64,000 nt of DNA. Source: SKUL01 sp964487545 (GTDB lineage: Bacteria; Bacteroidota; Bacteroidia; Flavobacteriales_D; SKUL01). A model generated the notes under the pieces. It was not told the DNA's origin. It searched no databases and saw only the letters and a list, made by a program, of their open reading frames with translations. The DNA is taken from NCBI GenBank assembly GCA_964487545.1, contig CAZARI010000011.1, positions 1 to 64,000 of the forward strand, read 5' to 3'. A program made the position numbers and the translations under genes. Shown piece after piece: positions 17,703 to 26,328 of this stretch; the stretch's first letter is position 1, and each line of letters starts with the position of its first letter.

Positions 17703-18585
17703 CGTCGGGTTTCGTTTTAGTGCCCCAAAAATCGTAATAATTATACCATTGTGTGGGATATGCAAGAATTTTGCTGCTGAGCAAACTTACAAATCGTTGC
17801 AAGAGTATTGCTTCATCCGTTCCTTTTTCTCCTGACTCGTGTGCCGAAAAGTGATAATTCAGATCGGATTCCTTCATGCAAAACACAAGGAGGGTGTGCA
17901 CTTTGAGCTTTGATGCCAACAGAAACGGCCCGAGTGGAAATAGCGCCTCAGCCCCGAAAAAATCGACGGGCATGGTGCGTTGACCTTCCACAAACCGATC
18001 GCCGTGCAAAGCCACAATTTCGTTTCGTGCCAGTGCTTGACGAATGGCCAGCAAATGGCTCAGGTCGTTTCCAATGGCAATAACATTCAACTTGCGCTTG
18101 GTTTGCATTGAATCGAACAAGGCTTTGAGCTGTTTGTGCTCGGCGTCCATCATCACCAGATTGATGGTGGTGTTGAATTTATTGAGCATTTGCCCGGCCG
18201 CTTCCCAATTGCCAATATGCGCGCTAATCAGTAGCAGCCCTTCTCCTTCGGCCAGGGCCTTTTCGATGTGATCATCTCCGCTGTGGCGAATGTGAAACGG
18301 CGATTCCATTTCACCCGACATCACCACCGTTCTATCTATCAGGGTTTGCCCAAATTGCACCAGATTACTATACACTTTCCGCCATGCTTTAAACTTTCCA
18401 TAGCCATGCACACGTCGAAAATACCGCATCTGCACACCCACCACTTTCCACGCAAAAAGATGATAGTAAAATGCCACAAAGCGCAGCAAGGCATAAGCTC
18501 CGCGAATACCAAACAGCCGGAGGGTAATAAAAAACAGGCGGTATCCAAGCGGAGTCCCTTTTGACTGACCTTTCCAAGTTGACAT
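17680..18585 (-). CDS. LpxL/HtrB-like lysophospholipid (lauroyl-type) acyltransferase
   Basis: The product has 301 residues and an N-terminal hydrophobic region (GYRLFFITLRLFGIRGAYALL). The HX4E catalytic motif is in SAHIGNWEAAG, and ALHGDRF and the GPFLLASKLK region follow in the order expected for LpxL/LpxM-type acyltransferases. These membrane-associated enzymes move an acyl chain from ACP to a lipid acceptor. In the pigment locus a likely role is transfer of the polyene acyl chain from ACP to a lipid or sugar acceptor. It is the first gene of block C. The ATG start is preceded by a 176-bp divergent spacer that contains a good minus-strand -7 box at 18652-18659. Confidence 0.87.
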   Translation of the reverse strand: MSTWKGQSKGTPLGYRLFFITLRLFGIRGAYALLRFVAFYYHLFAWKVVGVQMRYFRRVHGYGKFKAWRKVYSNLVQFGQTLIDRTVVMSGEMESPFHIRHSGDDHIEKALAEGEGLLLISAHIGNWEAAGQMLNKFNTTINLVMMDAEHKQLKALFDSMQTKRKLNVIAIGNDLSHLLAIRQALARNEIVALHGDRFVEGQRTMPVDFFGAEALFPLGPFLLASKLKVHTLLVFCMKESDLNYHFSAHESGEKGTDEAILLQRFVSLLSSKILAYPTQWYNYYDFWGTKTKPDDGDNSGR

Positions 18586-18651
18586 CAGCCAATTGGATTA
18601 GGCGTGGTTCTATGACTGGTTCGGATGCCGAAAATCGTCGTAATCATTTGC

Positions 18652-18659
18652 GCAAAGTT
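18652..18659 (-). promoter_or_regulatory. Bacteroidota -7 element for block C
   Basis: On the minus strand this reads TAACTTTG, a perfect match to TAnnTTTG. It lies about 67 bp upstream of the LpxL-like start in the divergent spacer. No clear TTG was found about 19 bp further upstream, so the -33 element is weak or absent. Confidence 0.45.
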
Positions 18660-18761
18660 AAATCTTTTACTACTTGGCGACCATGACTGTCTGCTGTTGA
18701 CTGAATGAAACAGGCAAACTGCCACACAAATCGTTACATTTAGCCGCCCAAAGTAACCACT

Positions 18762-19985
18762 ATGAATACCGAAGTTTTAATCATTGGCGCCGGTCCCGCG
18801 GGTACGGTGGCTGCTTCTTACTTGAAACAACACAACATCGATGTGCGGATTGTAGAAAAAACCCGTTTTCCGCGTTTTGTAATTGGTGAGAGTTTGCTGC
18901 CCGTATCGATGGGACACTTGCAGGAAGCAGGTCTGCTGGAAGCAGCAAAAAAAGGTGGTTTCGAAGAAAAACACGGCGTGCGGTTTATCCGCGACAACAA
19001 AGTGTGCGTCTTTGATTTCAGCGAACAATACACCGACCGTTGGAAGTGGACTTGGCAGGTGCCGCGTGCCGACTTCGACAAAGTGCTGGCCGACGAAACC
19101 ATCCGAAAAGGTGTGTCCATTGACTACGAAACGGAGGTGCTCGATATCGATTTTCACGAAAAGGGAGCCAATGTACAACTGCGAAATGCATCGGGTACCT
19201 TCACTGCGAACACCGGTTTTGTGCTCGACTGCAGTGGTTATGGTCGCGTGTTGCCACGGTTGCTTAATCTTGATGCGCCGTCGGATCTTTCTCCCAAAAT
19301 GTCTTATTTCACCCATATCGACGACAAGCAGCGACCAGCGGGAAATGAAGGCACCCAAATCACCTTTATCGTGATGCGACAGGACACGTGGTTTTGGATC
19401 ATTCCGTTTTCGAACGGTATCACTTCGGTGGGCTTTGTTGGCGAACCCGATTTCTTTGAAGGAACAGCAGAAGGCCAGGAGCAGCCGTTTCGCGAATTGT
19501 TGAAAAAGGTTCCGAATCTCAACGGCCGATTCGACAACTCTGAATTGGTTTTTGCGCCAAAAATGATCCGTGCCTTCAGCAAATCCATCCGCAATTTGCA
19601 CGGCCCCCATTATGCACTCTGCGGTAACAGCGCCGAATTTCTAGACCCGGTTTTTTCGTCGGGAGTAGCTTTTGCAACAGGTTCGGGACTTCAGGCGGCT
19701 AAGCTGATCACGCGGCAGTTTAACGGAGAACACCCCGACTGGGAAACCGATTTTGAGCAACACATGCGCAAGGGCGTACGGGTGTTTCAATCGTTTGTGG
19801 AAGGCTGGTACAACGGGAAATTACAGAAGGTGTTTTTTTCGGACGAAATCAATCCGACCATTAAGGCGCAGATTTGTTCGCTATTGGCGGGCTATGTTTG
19901 GGATGATAACAATCCGGTGGTTAAACGTCACGACAGAATCCTCGACACCTTGTGCCGCGTCATCGATATTTCGAATAAACACTAG
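18762..19985 (+). CDS. Flavin-dependent halogenase-like NAD(P)/FAD oxidoreductase
   Basis: The product has 407 residues. The FAD-binding GAGPAG is at residues 9-14 and GESLLP at 42-47. The halogenase-type motif WFWIIP is at 210-215 (family WxWxIP), and Lys70 lies in GFEEKHGVRF, the context that holds the catalytic Lys of phenol/carrier-bound-substrate halogenases. These are the main residues of flavin-dependent halogenases, though related non-halogenating oxygenases share some of them. It could chlorinate the aromatic head group, or oxidise it. Chlorinated flexirubins are known. It is the only plus-strand gene within the pigment locus and converges with block B, with 30 bp between stops. Its partner flavin reductase is not in the window. 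Confidence 0.8.
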   Translation: MNTEVLIIGAGPAGTVAASYLKQHNIDVRIVEKTRFPRFVIGESLLPVSMGHLQEAGLLEAAKKGGFEEKHGVRFIRDNKVCVFDFSEQYTDRWKWTWQVPRADFDKVLADETIRKGVSIDYETEVLDIDFHEKGANVQLRNASGTFTANTGFVLDCSGYGRVLPRLLNLDAPSDLSPKMSYFTHIDDKQRPAGNEGTQITFIVMRQDTWFWIIPFSNGITSVGFVGEPDFFEGTAEGQEQPFRELLKKVPNLNGRFDNSELVFAPKMIRAFSKSIRNLHGPHYALCGNSAEFLDPVFSSGVAFATGSGLQAAKLITRQFNGEHPDWETDFEQHMRKGVRVFQSFVEGWYNGKLQKVFFSDEINPTIKAQICSLLAGYVWDDNNPVVKRHDRILDTLCRVIDISNKH

Positions 19986-20015
19986 AAAATTGCCGCAGTT
20001 AGTCTGCGCGGTTGA

Positions 20016-20267
20016 TTAATCGTTGACAGTGCAGCGCTGGGCGATGGTTTCGTAAAAATCCTTGAAAGTTTCGATTTTCTTGAAATCATCCGAGGACATT
20101 TTCATACCAAAGTGCTCATCCACGATCACCACTAAATCTACGTAATCCAGACTATCCAGGTCGAGGGTTCGATGAAAAGGAGCACCGGGAGTGATTTTCC
20201 CCTCATCCACCTCAAACTCTTCTACCAGAAAAGCGTTCGATTTCTCTATGATATCGTTCATCTCCAT
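20016..20267 (-). CDS. Acyl carrier protein
   Basis: The product is 83 residues. The phosphopantetheine site is DLDSLDYVDL, with Ser in DSL. The N-terminal helix is rich in Glu and Asp (KSNAFLVEEFEVDEGK). It shares one base with the stop of the ketosynthase upstream (TAATG) and is the last gene of block B, so it is the natural carrier for the ammonia-lyase/ketoreductase/ketosynthase module. It may receive the 4-coumaroyl starter from the ligase at 26329-27774. Three bases of the stop region face a convergent gene, and a short GC-rich inverted repeat sits in the 30-bp gap. Confidence 0.95.
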   Translation of the reverse strand: MEMNDIIEKSNAFLVEEFEVDEGKITPGAPFHRTLDLDSLDYVDLVVIVDEHFGMKMSSDDFKKIETFKDFYETIAQRCTVND

Positions 20268-21493
20268 TATGCTCGGAATTTTCGCAGGATCAAAGAAGAA
20301 TTTGTTCCCCCAAATCCAAATGAATTTGACAAAAATACATCTATCTTTTGATTTGTTGCAACCGGTATGATATTCAACCCGGCAGAGAATTCGTCGGGGT
20401 TCTCAAAATTGATGTTCGGTGCAATAAAATCATTTTGCATCATCAGCAACGAATAGATCACTTCACTGGCGCCAGCCATCCAGCATTCGTGTCCGGTCAT
20501 TGACTTGGTAGAACTGATGGGCGTTTGTGCATCGCCAAAAACCTGTTTCAACGCTCGCGCTTCACTGGCATCTCCCACGGGGGTGGAAGTGGCGTGGGCA
20601 TTCACGTAATCCACGTCAGCCGGCTGGAGTCCGGCATCGCGCAGGGCCAATTCCAGGCTTCGTCGCGGACCGTCGTCGTTGGGTTGCGAAATGTGTTCGC
20701 CGTTGGATGAAAATCCATAGCCCACTACTTCGGCGATAATGGTTGCCCCGCGGCGCTGTGCAGATTCCAAACTCTCGAGAATCAACGTGGCTGCTCCTCC
20801 CGAAGGCACCAAACCGTCGCGGTCGCGGTCAAAAGGACGTGACGCTTTATGCGGCTCGGCTTCGCGAGTTGAAAAAGCGCCGATTCCATCAAAGCTGCTC
20901 ATCGAATAGTGATGAACTTCTTGGGCACCGCCAACCACAATCATGTCCTGCAATCCGCTTTGGATAAGGAAATAACCCATACCGATGGAGTGCGAACCGC
21001 TGGCACATGCCGCGCTGATGGTCATGTTAATTCCGCGCAGTTTAAAAATAGTGCTCAGGTTCATCGTTACGGTGGAGTTCATCGACTGAAAAATTGAACC
21101 CGAGCCCACCAAAGTGGTATCTTTTTTTTGTCGGATAATATCATTCGACTCTATCACCGCTCGGGCAGAGCTGTCATTGCCAAACAAAATTCCCGCTTCG
21201 TGTTTTTCGAAATACGACTCGTCGATTCCAGCAGAAGCCAATGCTTCCTTTGTTGAAACCAGTGCAAACTCGGCTTCTTCGGATAATTGAATACGCTGCC
21301 GGCGACCCACTACCCCTTTCAATTCGGGAGTGGGAACTGTGCCCGTTAGACCAGAGCGATAACCAAACTCCTTGCGAACCGGGTCGAACATAATTCCCGA
21401 TTTGCCTTGGCGCAACGACTGAACAACCTCATCGCGATTGAGCCCGATGCAGGAATAAATTCCGATGCCTGTTACTACTACTCTGCGTTTCAC
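20267..21493 (-). CDS. 3-oxoacyl-ACP synthase (FabB/ApeO-like), active
   Basis: The protein has 408 residues. It has Cys163 in SAACASGSHS, the first His in NAHATSTPVGD, and the second in SMTGHECWMAGASE. The GHECWMAGA segment replaces the usual GHxLGAAG of fatty-acid KSs and is characteristic of the aryl-polyene KS subgroup. It forms an obvious module with the ketoreductase (4-bp overlap) and the ACP (1-bp overlap). It probably starts or carries polyene extension on the aryl starter. It is a different sequence type from the KSs at 13651 and 15737, so the locus has at least three non-redundant KSs. Confidence 0.93.
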   Translation of the reverse strand: MKRRVVVTGIGIYSCIGLNRDEVVQSLRQGKSGIMFDPVRKEFGYRSGLTGTVPTPELKGVVGRRQRIQLSEEAEFALVSTKEALASAGIDESYFEKHEAGILFGNDSSARAVIESNDIIRQKKDTTLVGSGSIFQSMNSTVTMNLSTIFKLRGINMTISAACASGSHSIGMGYFLIQSGLQDMIVVGGAQEVHHYSMSSFDGIGAFSTREAEPHKASRPFDRDRDGLVPSGGAATLILESLESAQRRGATIIAEVVGYGFSSNGEHISQPNDDGPRRSLELALRDAGLQPADVDYVNAHATSTPVGDASEARALKQVFGDAQTPISSTKSMTGHECWMAGASEVIYSLLMMQNDFIAPNINFENPDEFSAGLNIIPVATNQKIDVFLSNSFGFGGTNSSLILRKFRA

Positions 21494-22224
21494 GTGTACA
21501 ATCCTCCGTTAACTGAAATTACATTTCCGGTAATATAGGAAGCTCCGGGCGAAGCAAGAAATGCCACAGCTTCGGCCACCTCTTCTGGGTCACCGAAACG
21601 CCGCATGGGAATGAGGCCTTTGTGCTCAGATTCATCAATGTCGGCGGTCATATCGGTTTTAATAAATCCGGGGGCCACCGCATTGACGGTAATTTTCTTT
21701 TTGGCTACTTCCTGCGCCAGTGCTTTGGTGGCGCCGATCAGGGCCGATTTGGCAGCGGAGTAGTTGACTTGTCCCGGCATGCCCTTAATTCCAGACAGCG
21801 AAGCCATGTTCACAATGCGCCCATATTTATTACGAATCATGTGTTCGAGCAAAAAGCGGGTCACATAAAAGAATCCGTCCAGGCTGGTGTTCAACACCGA
21901 GTTCCAGTCTTCATCGGTCATCCAAACCATCAAACCGTCGCGTCGAATGCCGGCGTTGTTAATCAACACTTCAATTTTTGCGTCGGGGTTTTCGTTCATC
22001 CAGTTGCCGAGCACGTCTTTCACCTGGGCATCGTTGCACACATCAAACTGCAGCAGATGTGCGCTTTGTCCGGTGGCCTCAATCTGCCGGGCGGTTTCTT
22101 CGGCTTCGGCAATCTGAGAACGATAATTGACCAGAATGTCGTATCCACTTGCGGCCAGTTTTATCCCTGCTGCACGTCCTATTCCACGCGACGCGCCGGT
22201 TACCAATGCAAATTTTCTACTCAT
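21490..22224 (-). CDS. 3-oxoacyl-ACP reductase (FabG-like SDR)
   Basis: The start is set at the ATG at 22224 (MSRKFALVTGASRGIG), not the TTG six bases upstream; the product is 244 residues. It shows a classical short-chain dehydrogenase: TGASRGIG cofactor site, NNAG, Ser in MASLSG, and the YSAAK catalytic Tyr-Lys pair. It reduces the 3-oxoacyl-ACP after each condensation, before dehydration to the enoyl unit. It overlaps the ammonia-lyase end by 8 bp and the KS start by 4 bp. The NADP(H) preference is likely from the family but not proven here. Confidence 0.93.
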   Translation of the reverse strand: MSRKFALVTGASRGIGRAAGIKLAASGYDILVNYRSQIAEAEETARQIEATGQSAHLLQFDVCNDAQVKDVLGNWMNENPDAKIEVLINNAGIRRDGLMVWMTDEDWNSVLNTSLDGFFYVTRFLLEHMIRNKYGRIVNMASLSGIKGMPGQVNYSAAKSALIGATKALAQEVAKKKITVNAVAPGFIKTDMTADIDESEHKGLIPMRRFGDPEEVAEAVAFLASPGASYITGNVISVNGGLYT

Positions 22225-23758
22225 GGTCAAAACTTATCAAATCATTACTGCGCAGCAAGGTTTCCACATGGGCAATCATCGGCCGACCCGCGCTATCGTT
22301 TTCAATTTTTGGCACTTCGGCACGCATCATCTGGTAAAACGACTGGCTGGTTTCGGAAAGCTGCTCCTTGCATTGCAGTGCATCTACTGCCTGACACACG
22401 GCTATACCTTCGATGGCCAACACAATAAAAGCATTATCGATAACTTTTCGGCACAGCAAGGCTGCGTTTGTCCCCATGCTCACAATATCCTGATTGTCGT
22501 TGTTATTTGGAATACTGTGCACATACATCGGGTTAGACAGCGTTTGATTTTCTGCCGTTGCGGATGTGGCCGTAAACTGCATGCCTTGCAAACCAAAATT
22601 AAAGCCCAACTCGCCGATATTGATAAACGGCGGTAGTTTTTCATTGAGCTTATTGTTGAGCAGATAGTTTAACTGGCGCTCGGCCAGCATGGTCATTTTG
22701 GTGGTGGCTATTTTCAATTTGTCCATTTCAAATGAAACGTAATCGCCGTGAAAATTACCTCCGTGCACTACATCTTTTCCTTCGAGATCAATAATCGGGT
22801 TGTCGTTGGCCGAGTTGACTTCGCTGAGTAGCGTATTGGCGGCATTCTGAATCGTGTCGTATACCGGCCCCAGAATCTGCGGCACACAGCGCAGCGAATA
22901 ATACTCCTGTACTTTGTTTTTAAATACTTTTTCGCCGTTCGTTCCGTGATACAGCGTTTTATGTCGACTTTTAATGTTGTTGCTTGCACGAAAAACAGTC
23001 CGCATTGTGGCTGCTATTATTTGTTGACCATGATGTTTTTTAGCCGTATTGAGTGCTTGAGATACATGATCATCGTACGAGCCCATCACTTCATTGATCA
23101 TTGCCGAGAGGAGGGTGCTCCAACGAATGAGTCTTTGCAACAGCAAAACGTTGTTGAGCCCAATGCCGGTCATGGCCGCTGTGCCGTTCATGATGGCCAA
23201 GCCTTCGCGGATATGAATTTCAGCAAAGGTCAAATCTGCCTTCATTTCTTTTACTGGAATGATGTTTCCGTTGTGCACCACTTGCCCTTCTCCGATAAGG
23301 GTGTGCGCCAGGTGAGCCAGTTGCACGAGATCGCCGCTGGCACCTACACCACCGTGTGTTGGAATATGAGGGGTAATGCCCGCATTGATAAAACTGACCA
23401 AACTTTTAATTACACTTTGGTGCACACCAGAATAGCCAAGCATGAGCGTATTGAGCCGACAAAGCATCAAGGCCCGGACGTCTTCAGCTCCAAGCGGCTT
23501 TCCGGCACCCGAGGCATGGCTAAGAATCAGGTTGCGTTGCAGTTGCGGCCCCTTTTCGTCATCCACACGGTATTGTGCCATCGGACCAAAGCCGGTATTG
23601 ATTCCGTAAATGATTTTATCTCGCGCAAAATCAGTTAGAAACTGAAAACTCTCCTGAACACGCTGCGAGGCATCGGGATTGAGCTCTACCGAACGGCCGT
23701 TGCGCACCACCTCCGTGAACTGATGAATGTCTAGATTTCCGTTTCCTATTTTAATCAT
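22217..23758 (-). CDS. Tyrosine ammonia-lyase (MIO-type aromatic amino acid lyase)
   Basis: The product has 513 residues. The MIO prosthetic group would form from Ala140-Ser141-Gly142 in GGVGASGDLVQL. Long stretches (YGINTGFGPMAQYR, LGFNFGLQGMQFTATS, VHSIPNNNDNQDIVSMG) match, from memory, the characterised Flavobacterium johnsoniae tyrosine ammonia-lyase more closely than histidine lyases. The predicted reaction is L-tyrosine to 4-coumarate plus ammonia, giving the aryl starter of flexirubin-type pigments. It lies 30 bp downstream of the methyltransferase gene and overlaps the ketoreductase by 8 bp. A histidine ammonia-lyase role is unlikely because no other hut gene is nearby. Confidence 0.9.
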   Translation of the reverse strand: MIKIGNGNLDIHQFTEVVRNGRSVELNPDASQRVQESFQFLTDFARDKIIYGINTGFGPMAQYRVDDEKGPQLQRNLILSHASGAGKPLGAEDVRALMLCRLNTLMLGYSGVHQSVIKSLVSFINAGITPHIPTHGGVGASGDLVQLAHLAHTLIGEGQVVHNGNIIPVKEMKADLTFAEIHIREGLAIMNGTAAMTGIGLNNVLLLQRLIRWSTLLSAMINEVMGSYDDHVSQALNTAKKHHGQQIIAATMRTVFRASNNIKSRHKTLYHGTNGEKVFKNKVQEYYSLRCVPQILGPVYDTIQNAANTLLSEVNSANDNPIIDLEGKDVVHGGNFHGDYVSFEMDKLKIATTKMTMLAERQLNYLLNNKLNEKLPPFINIGELGFNFGLQGMQFTATSATAENQTLSNPMYVHSIPNNNDNQDIVSMGTNAALLCRKVIDNAFIVLAIEGIAVCQAVDALQCKEQLSETSQSFYQMMRAEVPKIENDSAGRPMIAHVETLLRSNDLISFDHE

Positions 23759-23788
23759 TGAAATAATTCCTCAATTATAGTGTAATCG

Positions 23789-24859
23789 CTACGCCAGACG
23801 ACACCGAAACAAGGTATGTCCCATCCCGATATGGTCGATATCTTTATCTACTATCAGCCCTGCTTCATGCAGCAATTCAATCATATCCTTTGAATGATAC
23901 ATGCGGCTGTTTCCGTTAGCGATGGCCGTGAAATAGAGCGAAGTTGCATTCAGGCTGTAGGTAGCGGCTTCAAATCGCTGCCGGTCCCAGTAGGTTTCCA
24001 TTATGTACAAACGGGTATCTTTTTGCATAGAAGCTGCGGCTCTTTTCAGGATACTCAGAATCTGTGGTTTTGAGAAACAATCCAGAAATTGACTCATCCA
24101 GATGGCATCCGCTCCCGTTGGAAAAGCACTTTCGGTGAGCTGATTGATCGGATGGCCTTTGATGCGGTCTTCTACTCCATGCGCTTTGGCTGTTTTGGCA
24201 GCATCTTTCAATTGACCTGGAAGATCGAGAATGGTCACTTCTACCTGCGGATTGTACTGCACACATTTGATGGCCCAACGCCCTGTGTTGCCACCAACGT
24301 CGAAAAGTTTTGCGGTGGGTTCCGAAAAAACAATTTCGAGTGCCGTATCAAAAGCATGGTCTGAGTAAAAGTGATCAAAATCGAACCAGCTCTTACGCAC
24401 ATGATCAGGCAGCTCGGCCAGTGCTTCATACACCGTTTCCCACTCACCAAATACTTTTAGTCCCGCAGGATTCTCATCGCGGATGGCTTCATCGAGATAA
24501 AACAATCCGTTGTAACAAACGTCGTGGATAAAATCCATATTCACCCGCGTCATTTCATCGTGCAGGATGAAGTATCCGGTTTTCATCAACACAAACCTAT
24601 CGTCGAGATAGCTCACTAACTTAAGACTAACCCCCATATCGAGCAGTACTTTTATGCCGTACTCACTGATGTCGGTTTTCTGCTGAATTTCCTGCACTGT
24701 TGCTCCTTCTGCTTTGGCGTTGGCAACTACCTGTAAAATACCGGTATCGCGCAGCACCCGCGCACACTGAAAGGCAACTGGAGCAAAGCTTATTTTCTGG
24801 GCCTCGTATTTCGCGTCTACTGCTGAAATATCAGTCGTTGGGGAGAGGGTAGTTTTCAT
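23789..24859 (-). CDS. SAM-dependent O-methyltransferase (Methyltransf_2 type)
   Basis: The protein has 356 residues. Residues about 25-110 are an N-terminal winged-helix dimerisation-like domain. The SAM site starts at FDVGGNTGRWA and continues through VTILDLPGQL. The C-terminus has MYHSKDMIELLHEAGL, typical of plant-type or hydroxyneurosporene-type O-methyltransferases. It is the first gene of block B and just upstream of the tyrosine ammonia-lyase, so it may methylate the phenol or catechol oxygen, or a ring carbon, of the aryl head. It is distinct from the methyltransferase domain of the 5686-9534 fusion. A weak -7-like CATATTTG (24865-24872, minus) almost abuts its ATG, and a terminator for the gene upstream lies at 24904-24933. 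Confidence 0.87.
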   Translation of the reverse strand: MKTTLSPTTDISAVDAKYEAQKISFAPVAFQCARVLRDTGILQVVANAKAEGATVQEIQQKTDISEYGIKVLLDMGVSLKLVSYLDDRFVLMKTGYFILHDEMTRVNMDFIHDVCYNGLFYLDEAIRDENPAGLKVFGEWETVYEALAELPDHVRKSWFDFDHFYSDHAFDTALEIVFSEPTAKLFDVGGNTGRWAIKCVQYNPQVEVTILDLPGQLKDAAKTAKAHGVEDRIKGHPINQLTESAFPTGADAIWMSQFLDCFSKPQILSILKRAAASMQKDTRLYIMETYWDRQRFEAATYSLNATSLYFTAIANGNSRMYHSKDMIELLHEAGLIVDKDIDHIGMGHTLFRCRLA

Positions 24860-24903
24860 CGGTGCAAATATGAGAAACTCAAATCGTAATGCATAGAATA
24901 AAC

Positions 24904-24933
24904 AAAAAATCCGATGTCAGGCCGACACCGGAT
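24904..24933 (-). terminator. Intrinsic terminator of block A
   Basis: Read on the minus strand this is ATCCGGTGTC, loop GGCCT, GACATCGGAT, then TTTTTTG. The stem is 10 bp with a single mismatch. It lies 26 bp after the stop at 24959, and separates the two secreted-protein genes and the exporter module from the methyltransferase/ammonia-lyase block. Confidence 0.85.
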
Positions 24934-24958
24934 CTCGTTCGGCGCTATGCCGCATTGT

Positions 24959-25552
24959 TTATTTGAATGCTTTTTTCTTGAGCAAGGAAGCCAGTCGCTT
25001 GCCGGAAATAGCAAACGCCTCCCGAACACGCGAAGCCACATCAAAGTCGTATCCACTGGCCGTGCGCCCGGGTGCTTTGTCGATGGTAACATGTGCCAAC
25101 GGCTCACTGCCGGTTTCCTGAAAATAGGCAATGGCATCGATTTCGGCTGGTTTTCTCATCACCCCAATATTAAAACCGGGCTCTAAGCGGGTCACTTTTA
25201 ACTCCAAGGTGTATTTGGCGTTGGGGTAGCTTCCAAAATGAACGCCCTTACTTCCTTTGTTGAGGAGCTCAAAAAAATTGGGCTCATAGATGTCCTTGCG
25301 GTCGGTATTCCATTTTTCGAGCCATCGTTCGCCGGCTCCGGGACCTTCTTTGGCTTCAACTTCAGCCACTTTCTCTGCCAAATAGGCTTCTTCGGTCATT
25401 TTACCGACCATCACACCGTCGTAATCAAAAACAACGTTGACCTGGTCTTGTCCTTTCAGAAAGTTCAAGTCGCCGTGTTGTTTTAGTTTTTGGGCATTTG
25501 AGTGCAGTGCTGCTCCTAAAACAAACACTGCCAACATTAAAACTTTTTGCAT
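24959..25552 (-). CDS. Secreted protein of unknown function, cluster block A
   Basis: The start is set at the ATG at 25552 (MQKVLMLAVFVLGAALHSNAQ), which gives a good signal peptide and 197 residues; the longer upstream frame has no signal-like start. The mature part has motifs VNVVFDYDGVMVGKMTEE, PNAKYTLELKVTRLEPGFNIG and SGKRLASLLKKK. I do not recognise a family. It looks like a compact alpha/beta periplasmic or outer-membrane-facing domain without Cys, so it is not a lipoprotein. It lies 133 bp after the next secreted-protein gene and ends before a strong terminator. A -7-like TATTTTTG (25574-25581, minus) could give it its own promoter. Confidence 0.75.
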   Translation of the reverse strand: MQKVLMLAVFVLGAALHSNAQKLKQHGDLNFLKGQDQVNVVFDYDGVMVGKMTEEAYLAEKVAEVEAKEGPGAGERWLEKWNTDRKDIYEPNFFELLNKGSKGVHFGSYPNAKYTLELKVTRLEPGFNIGVMRKPAEIDAIAYFQETGSEPLAHVTIDKAPGRTASGYDFDVASRVREAFAISGKRLASLLKKKAFK

Positions 25553-25573
25553 GATTAAAAATTTGGTTGGCGT

Positions 25574-25581
25574 CAAAAATA
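25574..25581 (-). promoter_or_regulatory. Possible -7 element for the 24959-25552 gene
   Basis: The minus strand reads TATTTTTG, a match to TAnnTTTG, 22 bp before the ATG at 25552. No good TTG lies 19-20 bp upstream. The strength is uncertain. Confidence 0.35.
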
Positions 25582-25685
25582 AACAAATGACCCTAACACG
25601 AAGCCACCAAAACAAAGTTTGTTGACAAAAACACAAGATTTAACGTATCCCGCCCTACGTATTTGCCCTTAGAAACCGCAAGTGT

Positions 25686-26291
25686 TTATTTAATCCAGCG
25701 ACGATAGTCCTTGCCGCTTTGCACAATCACATTGTAAATAGTTCTTGCCCAATAGTTGCGGAATCCAAATCCACCTGCTTTTCCGGTCATTTTGCGGGCC
25801 ATTAATACGCGCTTGGTGTCAATATCGAAAAAGGTTACCCAAATGGTTCCTTCGTCAGAAAATTTATCGAAATTCTCGACGACAAAGACCAATCCTACTC
25901 CCGAACCAGTAACCTTGTATTTTTTGATCTGCGCCGCCAACTGATCTTCGGTAATTTCGTGACGGGCGGTGCCTACCACTTCATCCGGATCGCGCTGTTG
26001 GTTCAATTCGGTTATCATCCCCAAATCGTAGTGCACTGTTTTCTTTCTGAAAGCCTTTCCCAGGTCATACTTTTTGCGCTCGTGGTTAACCAGATAATTC
26101 CAGCCGTTAAAGTAGGTATCGGCGATCTCGGTGCCCGATTTAATATCTCCCACCACTTTTAGGTTAGAGAAATCAAGTCCGTACCAGGTGATTTCAGTTG
26201 CTGAAGCAACGCGTTGTACATCTTCCTGAGCAAATACGGAAGCCTGAAATAGCAGTAGAAAAATTGTCGTAATGGTTAAGTGTTTCATCAT
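25686..26291 (-). CDS. Secreted protein of unknown function, cluster block A
   Basis: The protein has 201 residues and a clear signal peptide (MMKHLTITTIFLLLFQASVFAQ). Motifs in the mature part are EITWYGLDFSNLKVVGD, YFNGWNYLVNHERKKYDLGK, and VVENFDKFSDEGTIWVTFFD. I do not recognise the family. Its size and neighbours resemble the preceding secreted gene, and both may form a periplasmic pair. It begins 37 bp after the ligase stop, so it is probably translated from the same mRNA as the exporter and ligase genes. Neither sequence has a lipobox or T9SS tail. Confidence 0.75.
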   Translation of the reverse strand: MMKHLTITTIFLLLFQASVFAQEDVQRVASATEITWYGLDFSNLKVVGDIKSGTEIADTYFNGWNYLVNHERKKYDLGKAFRKKTVHYDLGMITELNQQRDPDEVVGTARHEITEDQLAAQIKKYKVTGSGVGLVFVVENFDKFSDEGTIWVTFFDIDTKRVLMARKMTGKAGGFGFRNYWARTIYNVIVQSGKDYRRWIK

Positions 26292-26328
26292 TCAATTTTT
26301 TATTTTGGGTAAAGTTAATATTCTCGAT

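Noticed and set aside
18777..19610. 277-codon minus-strand frame opposite the halogenase-like gene
   Set aside because: The plus-strand frame has the complete flavoprotein motifs; this one has none.
21622..22428. 268-codon plus-strand frame over the ketoreductase and ammonia-lyase
   Set aside because: It is antisense to two genes with catalytic motifs intact.
22946..23638. 230-codon plus-strand frame over the ammonia-lyase
   Set aside because: It is antisense to a well-supported gene.
22217..23758. Histidine ammonia-lyase
   Set aside because: Sequence motifs fit the tyrosine type, and no hut genes are adjacent.
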